64,000 bases of DNA. It comes from Ruminococcaceae bacterium AB4001 (GTDB lineage: Bacteria; Bacillota; Clostridia; Saccharofermentanales; Saccharofermentanaceae). Position 1 is the stretch's first letter. Every line of letters starts with the position of its first letter. The notes under the pieces were generated by a model. The model was given only the letters and a program-made list of their open reading frames with translations. It did not search any database and had not been told where the DNA came from. This document shows, in pieces, positions 32,501 through 41,710 of the stretch. The translations under genes and the position numbers were made by a program. The DNA lies in NCBI GenBank assembly GCA_000621765.1, contig JHXJ01000006.1, positions 62,001-126,000 on the forward strand, read 5' to 3'.

Positions 32501-34807
32501 TTACGACGTTTCATCAATTACTGTCTGGATGCGTTTTTGCATTACCGGGATGATGTCATCCAGTGCCCGGCCGCCCTGGTAGTACGAGGACGATTCTTCG
32601 AAAACGATGTCCTCGATCGCATTTTCCACACTCATTCCGCTATAAGCAGAAGACAGTATCCCGATATATTTGTCTACTGCTTCAGCGGAGATCGGTTCAT
32701 TCCCTGAGTTGATTATCCCATATTTGCGTTCCATCTCGAGCATTTCGTTATATTTTTTCAGACTGTCTTCTGTGATGTATCTGAGTGCGGCGATGTTTAT
32801 AGGATTGTTTTCCTTTGTGCACTGTACTTCGTAAGACAGAAGGAGCTTTACGTAATCAACACACGCATCCAGATATTTAGTATCAGCGGATATGCTGACG
32901 AATTCGTGTGAAATGGTCATAGGACCTCTTCCGTCAAAAGAGGGAAGACCGTAAACGGCAAGTTCCGTGCCATATTGGGAATAGTAGCTCAGATAGTTAC
33001 TGAATGAATAGAATGTGCCATAGACAGCGCCATACTTGCCGTATAAAGATTCGTTGTGTTCATCTATTTCATTGATGACGTCCTGAACGGCTGAATTGTG
33101 CATGCCGATGTGATCTGTTTCGGGTTCATCAATGCCGTTCTCTTCGACGAAGAGGATAAGTTCGCGGAAATCTTCACCGCTGAGATCTACTTTTCCGTCC
33201 TTGATGAACAGGTCGCTCATATTCATGAACAGTTTCGTGAAATAATCGCCTTTGCCTTGCCTGTAGCCGCTGGTCACACTCATCGGATCGTTACCGTTGC
33301 ATTTTTCATCGACGAATTTCTTGTAAGCTTCAAATGTAAATCCTATCTGTCCTTCAGGAACATTACCGGCGCTTGTGACTATTCCTGATGCTGAGATGTC
33401 GAGAGGAAGGTGATATAAAGCTTCTCCGGATTTTGCTGCCTTAATGGCATTTGAGAAATACCTGTCCTCATATGTTCCTTCCTTCAGGTCAAGGTATGGC
33501 ATCAGGTCAACGTAGAGTGAACTGTCCTTTGCTGAAACTGAAGCATCTGAATTGAGAATAATATCGGCGTTAAGATCGATCTTTTCGCCAGTCTCGTCAT
33601 ATGGATAAACATATTTGATGAAGCAGGAGTCATTCTGTTCGTTAAAGAGAAGTATTGCATTCAAATCTGAAGGTTCAGGGTATGCATCTTCAGCGGTTGT
33701 AAGAGTAAGGATGGTCTTCCCGGCATGGGGATTAGTAGCTTCTTTGGTCAGATGCATGATCTTATAACCTGAGAGGCTGCCGTAATAGTCATAAGTTTCT
33801 CTTCCGAGGATTATCTCACCGTAATCATCCGAGATATATAAAGAATTGGATTCCGCGATATCTGCCATGGGTGCGTTGACATTGCAGTAATCAAAGACGG
33901 AGATGAGCTCTCCAGTCTGGGGATCAATAACATTGATACCTTTGAGCGTATGTGCCACGGACTTGCCGTTGCAATATTCGAGCATATAAGAATCTTCTTT
34001 GCCGTAGAGTCCTGTAAGCTCGGTCAGTTCACCGGTTGCAGGATCAAGTGAAACATATACTGAATCGCCTCTTTGCTCATACACGGATAAGATCACCTTG
34101 CCGTTGTTTGCGGGAATAAGTTCGTATACACCGTCAATTCCGTATTTGAAAAGACCTGAAAACTCTACTTCATAAGAAGATCCGTCAGGCCCTTCGACTA
34201 TTACGTCAGGCGTATAATAGTCTTCATGAACGATAACGAAAACCTTATAGTCACCGACTGAAATAAAGTCATAAAGATAAATGGTATTGTTATTGTAATA
34301 CCTATCCATCTGCGGAATCTGCAATGTCTCGTCATTGAGCGTATAAGTCTGATAAGTACCTTCTCTGTCAGTATTCATCATTAAAGTATTGAGATGTCCG
34401 TCAGATATCCATGCTTTGTCCAGGACGCTGAAGTGGTCATCTACCACAACAGGGAGCTCAGTCTTTTCGATAAGCTTTCCGTCGAAAGAGAGTTCGAGTA
34501 TGGATTGTTCGTAGATATTAATTAACTCTTCATCGGTGATCTTGAGGATATCGCCCTCGTATTTTTTCTGTGCTTCAGATTTTACGAAGATGGAACTGTC
34601 CGTTGCTCCGATAGTAGTAAAGAAAGTATAGTCATATAATTCGGAAGGGAACAGATCCAGCACTTCGAAAGACGAGCACTCATACCAGGAATCTGTATCT
34701 TTTACAGTCTCATATTCTCTCTTATTTGATGAACATGAAGAGACTGATGACACGATTGCCAACGCCAGAACTGAAGAAATGAATTTTGTGTAATGTAGTT
34801 TTCTCAT
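32501..34807 (-). CDS. Large lipoprotein with a solute-binding-protein-like C-terminus
   Basis: 768 residues from the preferred ATG at 34807. The signal peptide ends at Cys25 in VSSC, a lipobox, so it is anchored on the outer face. Residues 60-400 consist of repeating beta segments with Asp/Gly turns, like a propeller. Residues about 400-768 resemble an extracellular solute-binding protein (YLDLKEGTYEDRYFSNAIKAA, the EAYKKFVDEKCNG segment, and a late VDYVKLLLSYEVQC helix). It diverges from the response regulator/ABC operon and may be its sensor or partner. A TAGAAT box ends 6 bp before the ATG and no ribosome site is visible. Confidence 0.75.
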   Translation of the reverse strand: MRKLHYTKFISSVLALAIVSSVSSCSSNKREYETVKDTDSWYECSSFEVLDLFPSELYDYTFFTTIGATDSSIFVKSEAQKKYEGDILKITDEELINIYEQSILELSFDGKLIEKTELPVVVDDHFSVLDKAWISDGHLNTLMMNTDREGTYQTYTLNDETLQIPQMDRYYNNNTIYLYDFISVGDYKVFVIVHEDYYTPDVIVEGPDGSSYEVEFSGLFKYGIDGVYELIPANNGKVILSVYEQRGDSVYVSLDPATGELTELTGLYGKEDSYMLEYCNGKSVAHTLKGINVIDPQTGELISVFDYCNVNAPMADIAESNSLYISDDYGEIILGRETYDYYGSLSGYKIMHLTKEATNPHAGKTILTLTTAEDAYPEPSDLNAILLFNEQNDSCFIKYVYPYDETGEKIDLNADIILNSDASVSAKDSSLYVDLMPYLDLKEGTYEDRYFSNAIKAAKSGEALYHLPLDISASGIVTSAGNVPEGQIGFTFEAYKKFVDEKCNGNDPMSVTSGYRQGKGDYFTKLFMNMSDLFIKDGKVDLSGEDFRELILFVEENGIDEPETDHIGMHNSAVQDVINEIDEHNESLYGKYGAVYGTFYSFSNYLSYYSQYGTELAVYGLPSFDGRGPMTISHEFVSISADTKYLDACVDYVKLLLSYEVQCTKENNPINIAALRYITEDSLKKYNEMLEMERKYGIINSGNEPISAEAVDKYIGILSSAYSGMSVENAIEDIVFEESSSYYQGGRALDDIIPVMQKRIQTVIDETS

Positions 34808-34908
34808 GAGCATATTCTATAACAAGTTCACCGGGAAAAGAGTTAAGATTCAGGTAACATTTATGTCCTCAAATTGATTTGGGAAAGGTTTAGGAATAAG
34901 ATTTTCAC

Positions 34909-35577
34909 ATGAGCAAGATACTGATCGTAGAAGATGATGAAGATATCGGTGCAGTCCTTCAAAGAGAACTTACGAAGGACGGCTATGAAGTAATCCGTGC
35001 AGTTACCGGTACGGAAGGAAGAGTTATGCTGGGCAGTAATCCGGATCTTATCCTTATGGATCTCATGCTTCCCGGACTTACCGGTGAAGAGCTGCTGACA
35101 CATATACCTAAGGAGACGCCTGTTATCGCTGTCAGCGCGAGATCTTCTGTAGACGATAAGGTATCGCTTCTTGCAGGAGGCTGCGTTGACTATATAACCA
35201 AACCGTTTGATATCAAAGAGCTGAAAGCAAGGGTGGCTGCAGCGCTCCGTACTGCGGAAAACCGTAAGGGCGGAGCTGTTATCAAATGCGGTGATATGGT
35301 GATCGATACCGATAAGCATGAAGTAACTGTTGAAGGAAAAGAATTAAAACTTACGAGGACTGAATATGCGATCCTGAAGATGATCGCAACAGGAAAGGGA
35401 AGAGTCATTTCAAAATCAGAACTCTTAGACCTGATAAAGAGCGAGACACCTGACTGCACTGAAAGTTCAGTCAAAGTTCATATAAGCAATCTGCGTAAGA
35501 AGATAAAAGACATTACAGATACAGAATACATCGAAGCTGTGTGGGGCATCGGATTTAAACTTAAAGGAGATTTCTAA
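34909..35577 (+). CDS. OmpR-family response regulator
   Basis: 222 residues. The receiver has the acidic pair at residues 9-10, the phosphorylated Asp51 (LILMDLMLPG), a Ser in the switch position (VSARSS) and Lys in TKPFD. The C-terminal winged helix contains LTRTEYAILKMIATGKGRVISKSELL. It is cotranscribed with an ABC exporter and the kinase at 38534, which is probably its partner. Confidence 0.95.
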   Translation: MSKILIVEDDEDIGAVLQRELTKDGYEVIRAVTGTEGRVMLGSNPDLILMDLMLPGLTGEELLTHIPKETPVIAVSARSSVDDKVSLLAGGCVDYITKPFDIKELKARVAAALRTAENRKGGAVIKCGDMVIDTDKHEVTVEGKELKLTRTEYAILKMIATGKGRVISKSELLDLIKSETPDCTESSVKVHISNLRKKIKDITDTEYIEAVWGIGFKLKGDF

Positions 35578-36494
35578 TGGATAACGTTCTTTCGATCAAG
35601 GATATCCGCAAGGATTACGGAAAGTTCCATGTACTGAAAGGTGTATCGCTCGACATTCCAAGAGGTGCCATTTTCGGTCTGGTAGGAAGAAACGGTGCCG
35701 GTAAGACGACACTGATGAGGATCATAACAGGTCTTGCCGAACCCAAATCCGGAACCTACAGTATTGGAGGCATCTTGAATACTGACAGAAAGATCCTTAA
35801 CAACAGGAGAAGGATGGGTTCAATTATCGAGAGTCCTGCGGTTTACCGTAACCTGTCAGCTTATGACAATATCAAACTCCAATATATCAATCTCGGAATG
35901 ACTTCGTTCGACGATATTCCTGAACTTTTGGAACTTGTGGATCTTCAGGGTACGGGAAAAAAGAAGGCTGGTAAGTTTTCGCTTGGTATGAAGCAGCGTT
36001 TGGGCATTGCCGTGGCACTTTGCGGCAAGCCAGATATCCTTGTTCTCGATGAACCTATAAACGGACTGGATCCTCAGGGAATCATTCAGATGAGAGAGAT
36101 TTTATTGAGGATCAATCACGAGAGACATACGACGATTCTTATCTCCAGTCATATTCTTGAAGAGTTGTCCAAGCTGGCCACACACTATGCTTTTATCGAG
36201 AAAGGCGAGATCCTGCAGACTCTGAGCAGTGTTGAACTTATGAGCAAGGTCAGGAAAGCTTCCAGACTTCATGTAACATCTACCGAGCTCTTATGCCCCG
36301 TATTTGACCGCGAAGGGATCGAATATAAGGTCGAAGACGATTCGCTTATGGACATCTTCTCTGACGTTACGGCGAGCAAGATCGTTAATCTGGCTACTAG
36401 CGCCGGTGTTGAAGTCATTTCCATCGCCGATAACAACGAGAGCCTTGAAGGATACTTTATGAACCTTGTTGCAAAGAAGGACGGTATCTCATGA
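35577..36494 (+). CDS. Bacitracin/lantibiotic-type ABC exporter ATPase
   Basis: 305 residues. Walker A is GRNGAGKTT, the signature region is FSLGMKQRLGIAVALCG, Walker B is ILVLDEPINGLDP and the H-loop SSHILEEL. The FSLGMKQRLG form and the C-terminal extension are those of the BcrA/LanF group that removes bacitracin or lantibiotics from the membrane. It starts on the last base of the regulator stop codon. Confidence 0.94.
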   Translation: MDNVLSIKDIRKDYGKFHVLKGVSLDIPRGAIFGLVGRNGAGKTTLMRIITGLAEPKSGTYSIGGILNTDRKILNNRRRMGSIIESPAVYRNLSAYDNIKLQYINLGMTSFDDIPELLELVDLQGTGKKKAGKFSLGMKQRLGIAVALCGKPDILVLDEPINGLDPQGIIQMREILLRINHERHTTILISSHILEELSKLATHYAFIEKGEILQTLSSVELMSKVRKASRLHVTSTELLCPVFDREGIEYKVEDDSLMDIFSDVTASKIVNLATSAGVEVISIADNNESLEGYFMNLVAKKDGIS

Positions 36495-37327
36495 TCTGTG
36501 CCTTAAAGTCATCTTTATACAGGTTTGTAAGGACAGGACTTCTTGCAAAATTTCTGATCTTCTCCGTAATCGCCGGTGTGCTTATCGTATTCAGGTGCAG
36601 TCTGGAATTTCTGAGGATCATGCCATTCCAGACACCCAGATACATTGATAACGAGTTCGTCATTGAAGCGGTGATGTCTTTATTGTATGTAGTGCCTTTT
36701 ACAATGGCGGTCTTCAGTACGCTCTTCAGCGGAAATGAAGTTTCGTTCCGTGCCGTCAACAATAAGATTGCTACAGGCATTCCCCGTTCTGCTATATTCC
36801 TGTCGGATTTTATCGTGACGATTTGTTCGACACTGATAATGCTTTGTATCCAGATTGGAATAATCTTTGCATATGCAAAGAATACCGGAGTGAAGAATGG
36901 TGTCCGTTTCAATAAGCAGATTATCATGATCACTGTATGTGTTGCTCTCGGATGTCTTGCTTTTGCGGCATTCGACGAGTTTATCCAATTTCTGTGCTCG
37001 AACAAGATCATCGCGTTGATAATCCTGCTCGCTACGATTCCTGCGTTATCTCTGGGCGGCGAGAGCATGGCGGAGAAATTAAATGAACCATACAGATACA
37101 GCTATGTTGACGAGGAAACAGGAGAAACGTTTTGGAAGCTTAATAAATCTTATATAGGCGGTACACCCAGGAAAGTGCTTGAGTTTTTCTCAGACGGCAG
37201 TCTGTACTCATATCAGTATATTGATTCTGATGACAGCCGGAAAGATGTAATTACCGTATCAAGCGGCGTGTTCATATTATCTGCCGCAGCAGGTATCGCA
37301 ACGATAAAAAAGAAGGAGTTCTCGTAA
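36491..37327 (+). CDS. ABC-2 permease, first subunit (LanE-like)
   Basis: 278 residues with about six membrane helices. The conserved loop FSGNEVSFRAVNNKIATGIPRSAIFLSDF marks it as an ABC-2 permease of the antibiotic-export type. A soluble outside stretch of about 60 residues precedes the last helix. It overlaps the ATPase gene by 4 bp. Together with the next gene it forms a two-permease exporter. Confidence 0.85.
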   Translation: MICALKSSLYRFVRTGLLAKFLIFSVIAGVLIVFRCSLEFLRIMPFQTPRYIDNEFVIEAVMSLLYVVPFTMAVFSTLFSGNEVSFRAVNNKIATGIPRSAIFLSDFIVTICSTLIMLCIQIGIIFAYAKNTGVKNGVRFNKQIIMITVCVALGCLAFAAFDEFIQFLCSNKIIALIILLATIPALSLGGESMAEKLNEPYRYSYVDEETGETFWKLNKSYIGGTPRKVLEFFSDGSLYSYQYIDSDDSRKDVITVSSGVFILSAAAGIATIKKKEFS

Positions 37328-37328
37328 A

Positions 37329-38471
37329 ATGAAAAAGATCCTTTCCGGCATGTTTTACAGACTCTTTAAGAGTTTTGAGATATATGTTCTCATTGCTATT
37401 CTGATTCTTGCAGGTGTGTATAGTGCCTATGATTCGATTTCCAGTATTGACTATGTCTCTGTTAAAACGTTTGGTTACTGGGTATCTAATGATTTCGGAG
37501 ATGGTGAGGTCACGTTTACTCCTGATAACATAGACCAGTACAGTTTCAAGAATTTGGGTGTAGATGCAATCGATGTATACAGGAAGGACACTGAGCCTAT
37601 GCCTGAGGACATCTACCAGAAAATAGAAGACGCTCACGATATGCCGGTCGATGAAGCTGATGACCTTATGAGGAGTGTTCTGAAACTGGATCACATTCCG
37701 CTTATTCTTATACTGCTCTTTATCCCGATTTTCTTTGGCAGAATGTTCAGCGACGGTACGTTAAAGAATATTATTGCGAGCGGCTGCGGAAGAGGGACGA
37801 TTTATCTTACCTCCTTGATCTTCTCGGGGGTTTTGGGTATTGCCATGTATCTGACGGATATTGCTATTTTCTTTGTAATGAGTTTCTGTTTGGGGTGGCA
37901 TCCTCCATTCTGTGCTCAGGTGATCCTTCCACTTATGCTTGTGGATGTAATGCTTATATTGACAGTGTCTTCCATAAGCATCCTTGTGCTGTTTGCAAGT
38001 CAGAAAAAGGTGGCATCGATCGTTGCAGGTTTCCTTCTTGCCGCATTGCTCTTTTTGCCGGTCAACGGGCTGATCCCAATGGTGGTATTCCAAGACGATA
38101 TAATGTATATTTCCAACTCTTCGGATCTGGTGGAATTTACCGAAGCAGTTAAAGAAAAAGGCAGTCATACTGTCGGTCGGAAGATCAATCTTACCAGATT
38201 CTCTCTCTCGTTTTATTGTGATGACCGTGAATACTATATTCTGTATGCAAAAGAAGATCCGATTCCGCCTTTGGCACGGTATACCTGTCTTACGTTGATC
38301 TATATGGACCCGTACCTGGTAAACAACTGTGAGACCTATTACGGGTTTGAGAATTATCTGGTTGTCCGTGACGGTATTGCGGCCCTTAATATTGCAAACT
38401 GTGTTTTCTGGACCCTTGCAACTTCGGCGGCAGGCATCTTAGTCTTCAGGAAACGTGAGATCCACTGCTGA
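37329..38471 (+). CDS. ABC-2 permease, second subunit (LanG-like)
   Basis: 380 residues. A first membrane helix at about 20-38 is followed by an outside domain of about 90 residues, then a block of four helices containing FFGRMFSDGTLKNIIASGCGRGTIYLTSL, the ABC-2 coupling loop. A second outside domain precedes the final helix. The layout is longer than most lantibiotic permeases. It lies 1 bp after the first permease. Confidence 0.82.
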   Translation: MKKILSGMFYRLFKSFEIYVLIAILILAGVYSAYDSISSIDYVSVKTFGYWVSNDFGDGEVTFTPDNIDQYSFKNLGVDAIDVYRKDTEPMPEDIYQKIEDAHDMPVDEADDLMRSVLKLDHIPLILILLFIPIFFGRMFSDGTLKNIIASGCGRGTIYLTSLIFSGVLGIAMYLTDIAIFFVMSFCLGWHPPFCAQVILPLMLVDVMLILTVSSISILVLFASQKKVASIVAGFLLAALLFLPVNGLIPMVVFQDDIMYISNSSDLVEFTEAVKEKGSHTVGRKINLTRFSLSFYCDDREYYILYAKEDPIPPLARYTCLTLIYMDPYLVNNCETYYGFENYLVVRDGIAALNIANCVFWTLATSAAGILVFRKREIHC

Positions 38472-38533
38472 TTATCCAGTTGCTTTTCGCTATGGTATCA
38501 TTGTCTTAATCTGAAAAAGGAATCTGTCTCATT

Positions 38534-39460
38534 TTGCCTGTATTGATTGCAATCTGTGTTTTACTGGTTGTGGCTCTTGCTACGGCGCTGATCGTTGCGG
38601 TCGTTAAGATCGTTCTCTTAAGACGCGGATTTGACGAGCTTACGATCCATATTGAAGACCAGATAAAGGGAGAGACGCAGATACCGGTCACTCTCACGAC
38701 AACGGATAAACACGCAGTGCGTACTGCAGAGGTCCTTAATAAAGAACTTGGTGAACTTCAGAAAGAACGCAATGCATATCAGGATGGCAACCGTAAAGTC
38801 GCGGAAGCAGTTACAAACATCTCGCACGATATCAGAACGCCTCTTACTGCAATAAACTCATATCTTGATCTTATGCAGGAGGAGACGGATGAGGAACTCA
38901 AAGCGCAGTACCTTGAACGCATTAAGAACAGGACGCTTTCTTTGAGCGATCTTGCTGACGAACTTTTCAAATACAGCACCACTACTGACCCTGCGAAATA
39001 TCCTGCGAAGAACAGCGGACAGACTGAAGAAACTATAGATATCAGCCGTGTGCTTGAAGAATGCATACTGTCGTTTTATGCGGCATTTAAGAATAAAGGT
39101 ATAGAACCTGAGATCGAACTGCCCGAGCATCCGGTATACGTTATCTGTGAGAAGAAGAGCGCAAACAGGATATTTGAAAATCTCATAAGCAATGCTCTGA
39201 AATATGCGGAAAACGATCTTGATGTCAGACTCGATGAAAACGCCTGCGTGACGTTCAGCAATCCTGCTCCGAACCTGACTCCCGTATCCGCAGCTAAACT
39301 GTTTGACCGCTACTACACGGTCAATGAGGGCAGCGCATCCACGGGCCTCGGTTTCTCCATTGCAAGAGAACTCATCGACAGAAACGGCGGCTCGATCGAG
39401 TCGGAACTAAAAGACGGGATATTATCAATTACCGTGCATTTTAAGGGCGCAGAAAACTAA
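38534..39460 (+). CDS. Sensor histidine kinase with one membrane helix
   Basis: 308 residues. One helix at residues 3-30 is followed directly by the dimerisation domain (ISHDIRTPLTAINSYL, phospho-His 98) and an ATPase domain with N, G1 and G2 boxes (NRIFENLISNALKYAE, STGLGFSIARELIDRNGG). No outside sensor is present, so signal input may come from the exporter or the lipoprotein at 32501. The start is a TTG; AAAGG lies about 13 bp upstream, so the first residue is uncertain. Confidence 0.9.
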   Translation: MPVLIAICVLLVVALATALIVAVVKIVLLRRGFDELTIHIEDQIKGETQIPVTLTTTDKHAVRTAEVLNKELGELQKERNAYQDGNRKVAEAVTNISHDIRTPLTAINSYLDLMQEETDEELKAQYLERIKNRTLSLSDLADELFKYSTTTDPAKYPAKNSGQTEETIDISRVLEECILSFYAAFKNKGIEPEIELPEHPVYVICEKKSANRIFENLISNALKYAENDLDVRLDENACVTFSNPAPNLTPVSAAKLFDRYYTVNEGSASTGLGFSIARELIDRNGGSIESELKDGILSITVHFKGAEN

Positions 39461-39475
39461 GCAGGAGAATCTGTT

Positions 39476-40438
39476 ATGGGCATTGACTGGGAAGGCATAT
39501 TCGGAGACGAGAACAGCGAAAACTTCGAGGACCATTTTTCAGGAACCGATATCAGTTTGGGCAGTTACGGTCCGGGTGAAAGACCTGCTACTAAGAAAGA
39601 TGCCATAAGCTATCTTGAGAATCACCGTCTTGCAGATGCCGATAAATCAGTCCTGAATTTCATGGCGCGTGTTGCAGGCTATTCTTCTTTCACGCCTTAT
39701 ATCCTTGCATGTCTTAAGAATGCGAAGACGGGCGGATTCAACGCATTCCCTGATATGTGGAAGGATGATTCCGGAGCAGAACATCCGGCATACAGTCATT
39801 TATTCCATGCAAACAGCGTAGTCACTTCAGTAGACTATATCAGGCAGAAATGCATCTATTCCAGGCAGTATGGCGAAATACACAGACAGGGAATACAGAC
39901 TGGGCAGTGGTCTGATCAGACCGACAAGCTGCTCGGGATATATAACGATATCTTTTTCGATAATTCAGATATAAGTTTCAAGACCGGATACAGCGTATAT
40001 GGTCCGGTTGTATTCGTATTTGATATTGATATCCTTTCCGGTAAAAAGGTCAGGGTCACCAAGAATAATCCCGGAATGGCTGATAACCCCGGACAGCTTA
40101 GATATAAGGATCTTTTCTATACTTCTTCTGAGGAGTTCGGAGAAGCTTTCAACAAAGATTTCTATATGTGTTTTCTCAGCGATTTTTCTCATCACGTCAC
40201 CGCGTTTGACACGGGCAGACTTGATTTTGGAGCAAACCTTAAAGCGTTGTACATAGAGAAATGTTTTGATGGTAGCGGTCGCGAGAATGACCTGAAGACA
40301 CTCCTGTGTACTGAGCTCGCCAAAGCCGGCTTTTCAAATGTGCCTGTCGTTATAAGGCCGGGCGCTGCCGTGCCGGAATCAAAACGCGTCAGCCCTTCTA
40401 CGTCTCTGGAAGAACAGTGGAGATTTCCTGCTGACTGA
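39476..40438 (+). CDS. Uncharacterised soluble protein cotranscribed with the kinase
   Basis: 320 residues with no signal peptide or membrane helix. The core runs from about 110 to 250 (LFHANSVVTSVDYIRQKCIYSR, LLGIYNDIFFDNSDI, YGPVVFVFDIDIL). The spacing of HANSVxxxxxIxxxxIYSR recalls the start of DarT-type ADP-ribosyltransferases, but the rest was not matched, so no function is given. It begins 16 bp after the kinase stop codon with GGAG in place, so it belongs to that operon. Confidence 0.7.
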   Translation: MGIDWEGIFGDENSENFEDHFSGTDISLGSYGPGERPATKKDAISYLENHRLADADKSVLNFMARVAGYSSFTPYILACLKNAKTGGFNAFPDMWKDDSGAEHPAYSHLFHANSVVTSVDYIRQKCIYSRQYGEIHRQGIQTGQWSDQTDKLLGIYNDIFFDNSDISFKTGYSVYGPVVFVFDIDILSGKKVRVTKNNPGMADNPGQLRYKDLFYTSSEEFGEAFNKDFYMCFLSDFSHHVTAFDTGRLDFGANLKALYIEKCFDGSGRENDLKTLLCTELAKAGFSNVPVVIRPGAAVPESKRVSPSTSLEEQWRFPAD

Positions 40439-40461
40439 CAGTATTCAGACAGCACCTTTTT

Positions 40462-40530
40462 GCATTTCACCTTTGAATTTTTGCCACTTACCTGACTTTC
40501 GGACACAGGGTAAAAAAGCTCTGTTACTAT
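40462..40530 (+). promoter_or_regulatory. Direct-repeat operator and promoter of the second LytTR/DUF3021 operon
   Basis: GCATTTCACC at 40462-40471 and GCCACTTACC at 40483-40492, each preceded by TTTTT, have a period of 21 bp. TACTAT at 40525-40530 is the probable -10, with no good -35. The same repeat-to-minus-10 distance (32-33 bp) is found at the first LytTR operon. Confidence 0.65.
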
Positions 40531-40563
40531 GTGGCCACAGGTAAAGAAAAGGAGGTGATTCAA

Positions 40564-40752
40564 ATGATCAGGAAATTCATAAAGAGCAAATGGTGGAACC
40601 TTCTGGCCGCAGTAACTTCGCTGGCTACCGCAGGATATGTGGTTTATATGGCTTATGCATATCATGTGATAATGGTCTGGTTCCTGGTAGCATCTGTCTT
40701 CATGACGGTATACGAGTTTTGGAAGTTTGCATCGTTTAATAAAACTGCTTGA
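40564..40752 (+). CDS. Small membrane protein of the LytTR operon
   Basis: 62 residues with two membrane helices (LLAAVTSLATAGYVVYMAYA and VIMVWFLVASVFMTVYEFW) and a basic N-terminus. AAGGAGGTGATT precedes the ATG at 40564; the in-frame ATG at 40531 has no ribosome site. It is the first gene after the direct-repeat operator, ahead of the LytTR and DUF3021 genes, so it is probably a regulated target. Confidence 0.82.
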   Translation: MIRKFIKSKWWNLLAAVTSLATAGYVVYMAYAYHVIMVWFLVASVFMTVYEFWKFASFNKTA

Positions 40753-40790
40753 TGTAACATAAAAGAAAAGCTTTTCGGAGGCTTTCGAGA

Positions 40791-41228
40791 ATGAAAGTAA
40801 ACATTGACATATCGTCAGAATATAAGGAACCTTATGCGGTCATATACACGGACAAGGTTACTGATGAGATCTCCCGCATGGTCGATATATTCAGTAACTG
40901 CGAGACACCCGTGACAGCGCTTCTTAATGAAGAGGATATCGTTATTCTGCAGCCTTCTGACATCTATATGGTAAGGGTCGAAGACGGAGACACGATCATA
41001 TACGGAGCCAGACAGCAGTACCGCTCGAGAAAGAGATTGTACGAGCTTTCGCAGCAGTTGGGAAAGCAGTTTATGCAGATCTCAAAGACCACACTTATCA
41101 ATCTGTCGTATATGGACTGTATCGAACCGGGCTTCTCAGGCACGATGTTATTGAAACTAAAGAACGGGAATAAGGATTATGTGTCCAGGAAGTTTCTTCC
41201 GGAGTTCAAAAAATATCTTGGAATATAG
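40791..41228 (+). CDS. LytTR DNA-binding regulator (second copy)
   Basis: 145 residues with the same layout as the protein at 15879: a short N-terminal beta stretch and then a LytTR domain from about residue 45 (LQPSDIYMVRVEDGDTIIYG, KQFMQISKTTLINLSYMDCI, YVSRKFLPEFKKYLG). No receiver domain is present. GGAGG is in the leader. It is followed 12 bp later by a DUF3021 gene. Confidence 0.92.
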   Translation: MKVNIDISSEYKEPYAVIYTDKVTDEISRMVDIFSNCETPVTALLNEEDIVILQPSDIYMVRVEDGDTIIYGARQQYRSRKRLYELSQQLGKQFMQISKTTLINLSYMDCIEPGFSGTMLLKLKNGNKDYVSRKFLPEFKKYLGI

Positions 41229-41240
41229 GAGGATATTAAG

Positions 41241-41678
41241 ATGAGAAAGACAATAAAGGATCTTTTGATAAGTACATTGGTAAGTATAGGAATGGCACTG
41301 TCGATATTCGCTCTTGCATGTGTTGTTTTCGATATCGCATACAAAGGGAATTTCAGCCTTGAGAATTATCAGCTTACGAAAATGGTAATAGGAAGCGTGA
41401 TCGTAGGCCTGGGATTTGGAATCCCGACAGTTGTTTACAACAATGACAGCATTCCGATGCCGATCAGGGTGATCATCCACATGGGTATCGGGTGTGTCAT
41501 ATATACCATAGTTGCGTATGCCGTTGGCTGGTTTGGAGGTGCTGCAACCATTGGTCAGGGTCTTATCATTGCAGCCATCCAGCTTATCGTGGCGTTTGTT
41601 ATCTGGTTCTGCTTCATGAACTATTACAGGAAAGAAGCTAAAAAATTGAACGATAAGATACAGGCAATGAAACAGTAA
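41241..41678 (+). CDS. DUF3021 membrane protein (second copy)
   Basis: 145 residues with four membrane helices and a short lysine-rich C-terminal coil (NYYRKEAKKLNDKIQAMKQ), the same architecture as the protein at 16319 though the sequences have diverged. It probably restrains the preceding LytTR protein at the membrane. AGGAGG precedes the ATG. Confidence 0.88.
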   Translation: MRKTIKDLLISTLVSIGMALSIFALACVVFDIAYKGNFSLENYQLTKMVIGSVIVGLGFGIPTVVYNNDSIPMPIRVIIHMGIGCVIYTIVAYAVGWFGGAATIGQGLIIAAIQLIVAFVIWFCFMNYYRKEAKKLNDKIQAMKQ

Positions 41679-41710
41679 CGGAATAGCCTGATTATTGCCG
41701 TAATTTCAGC

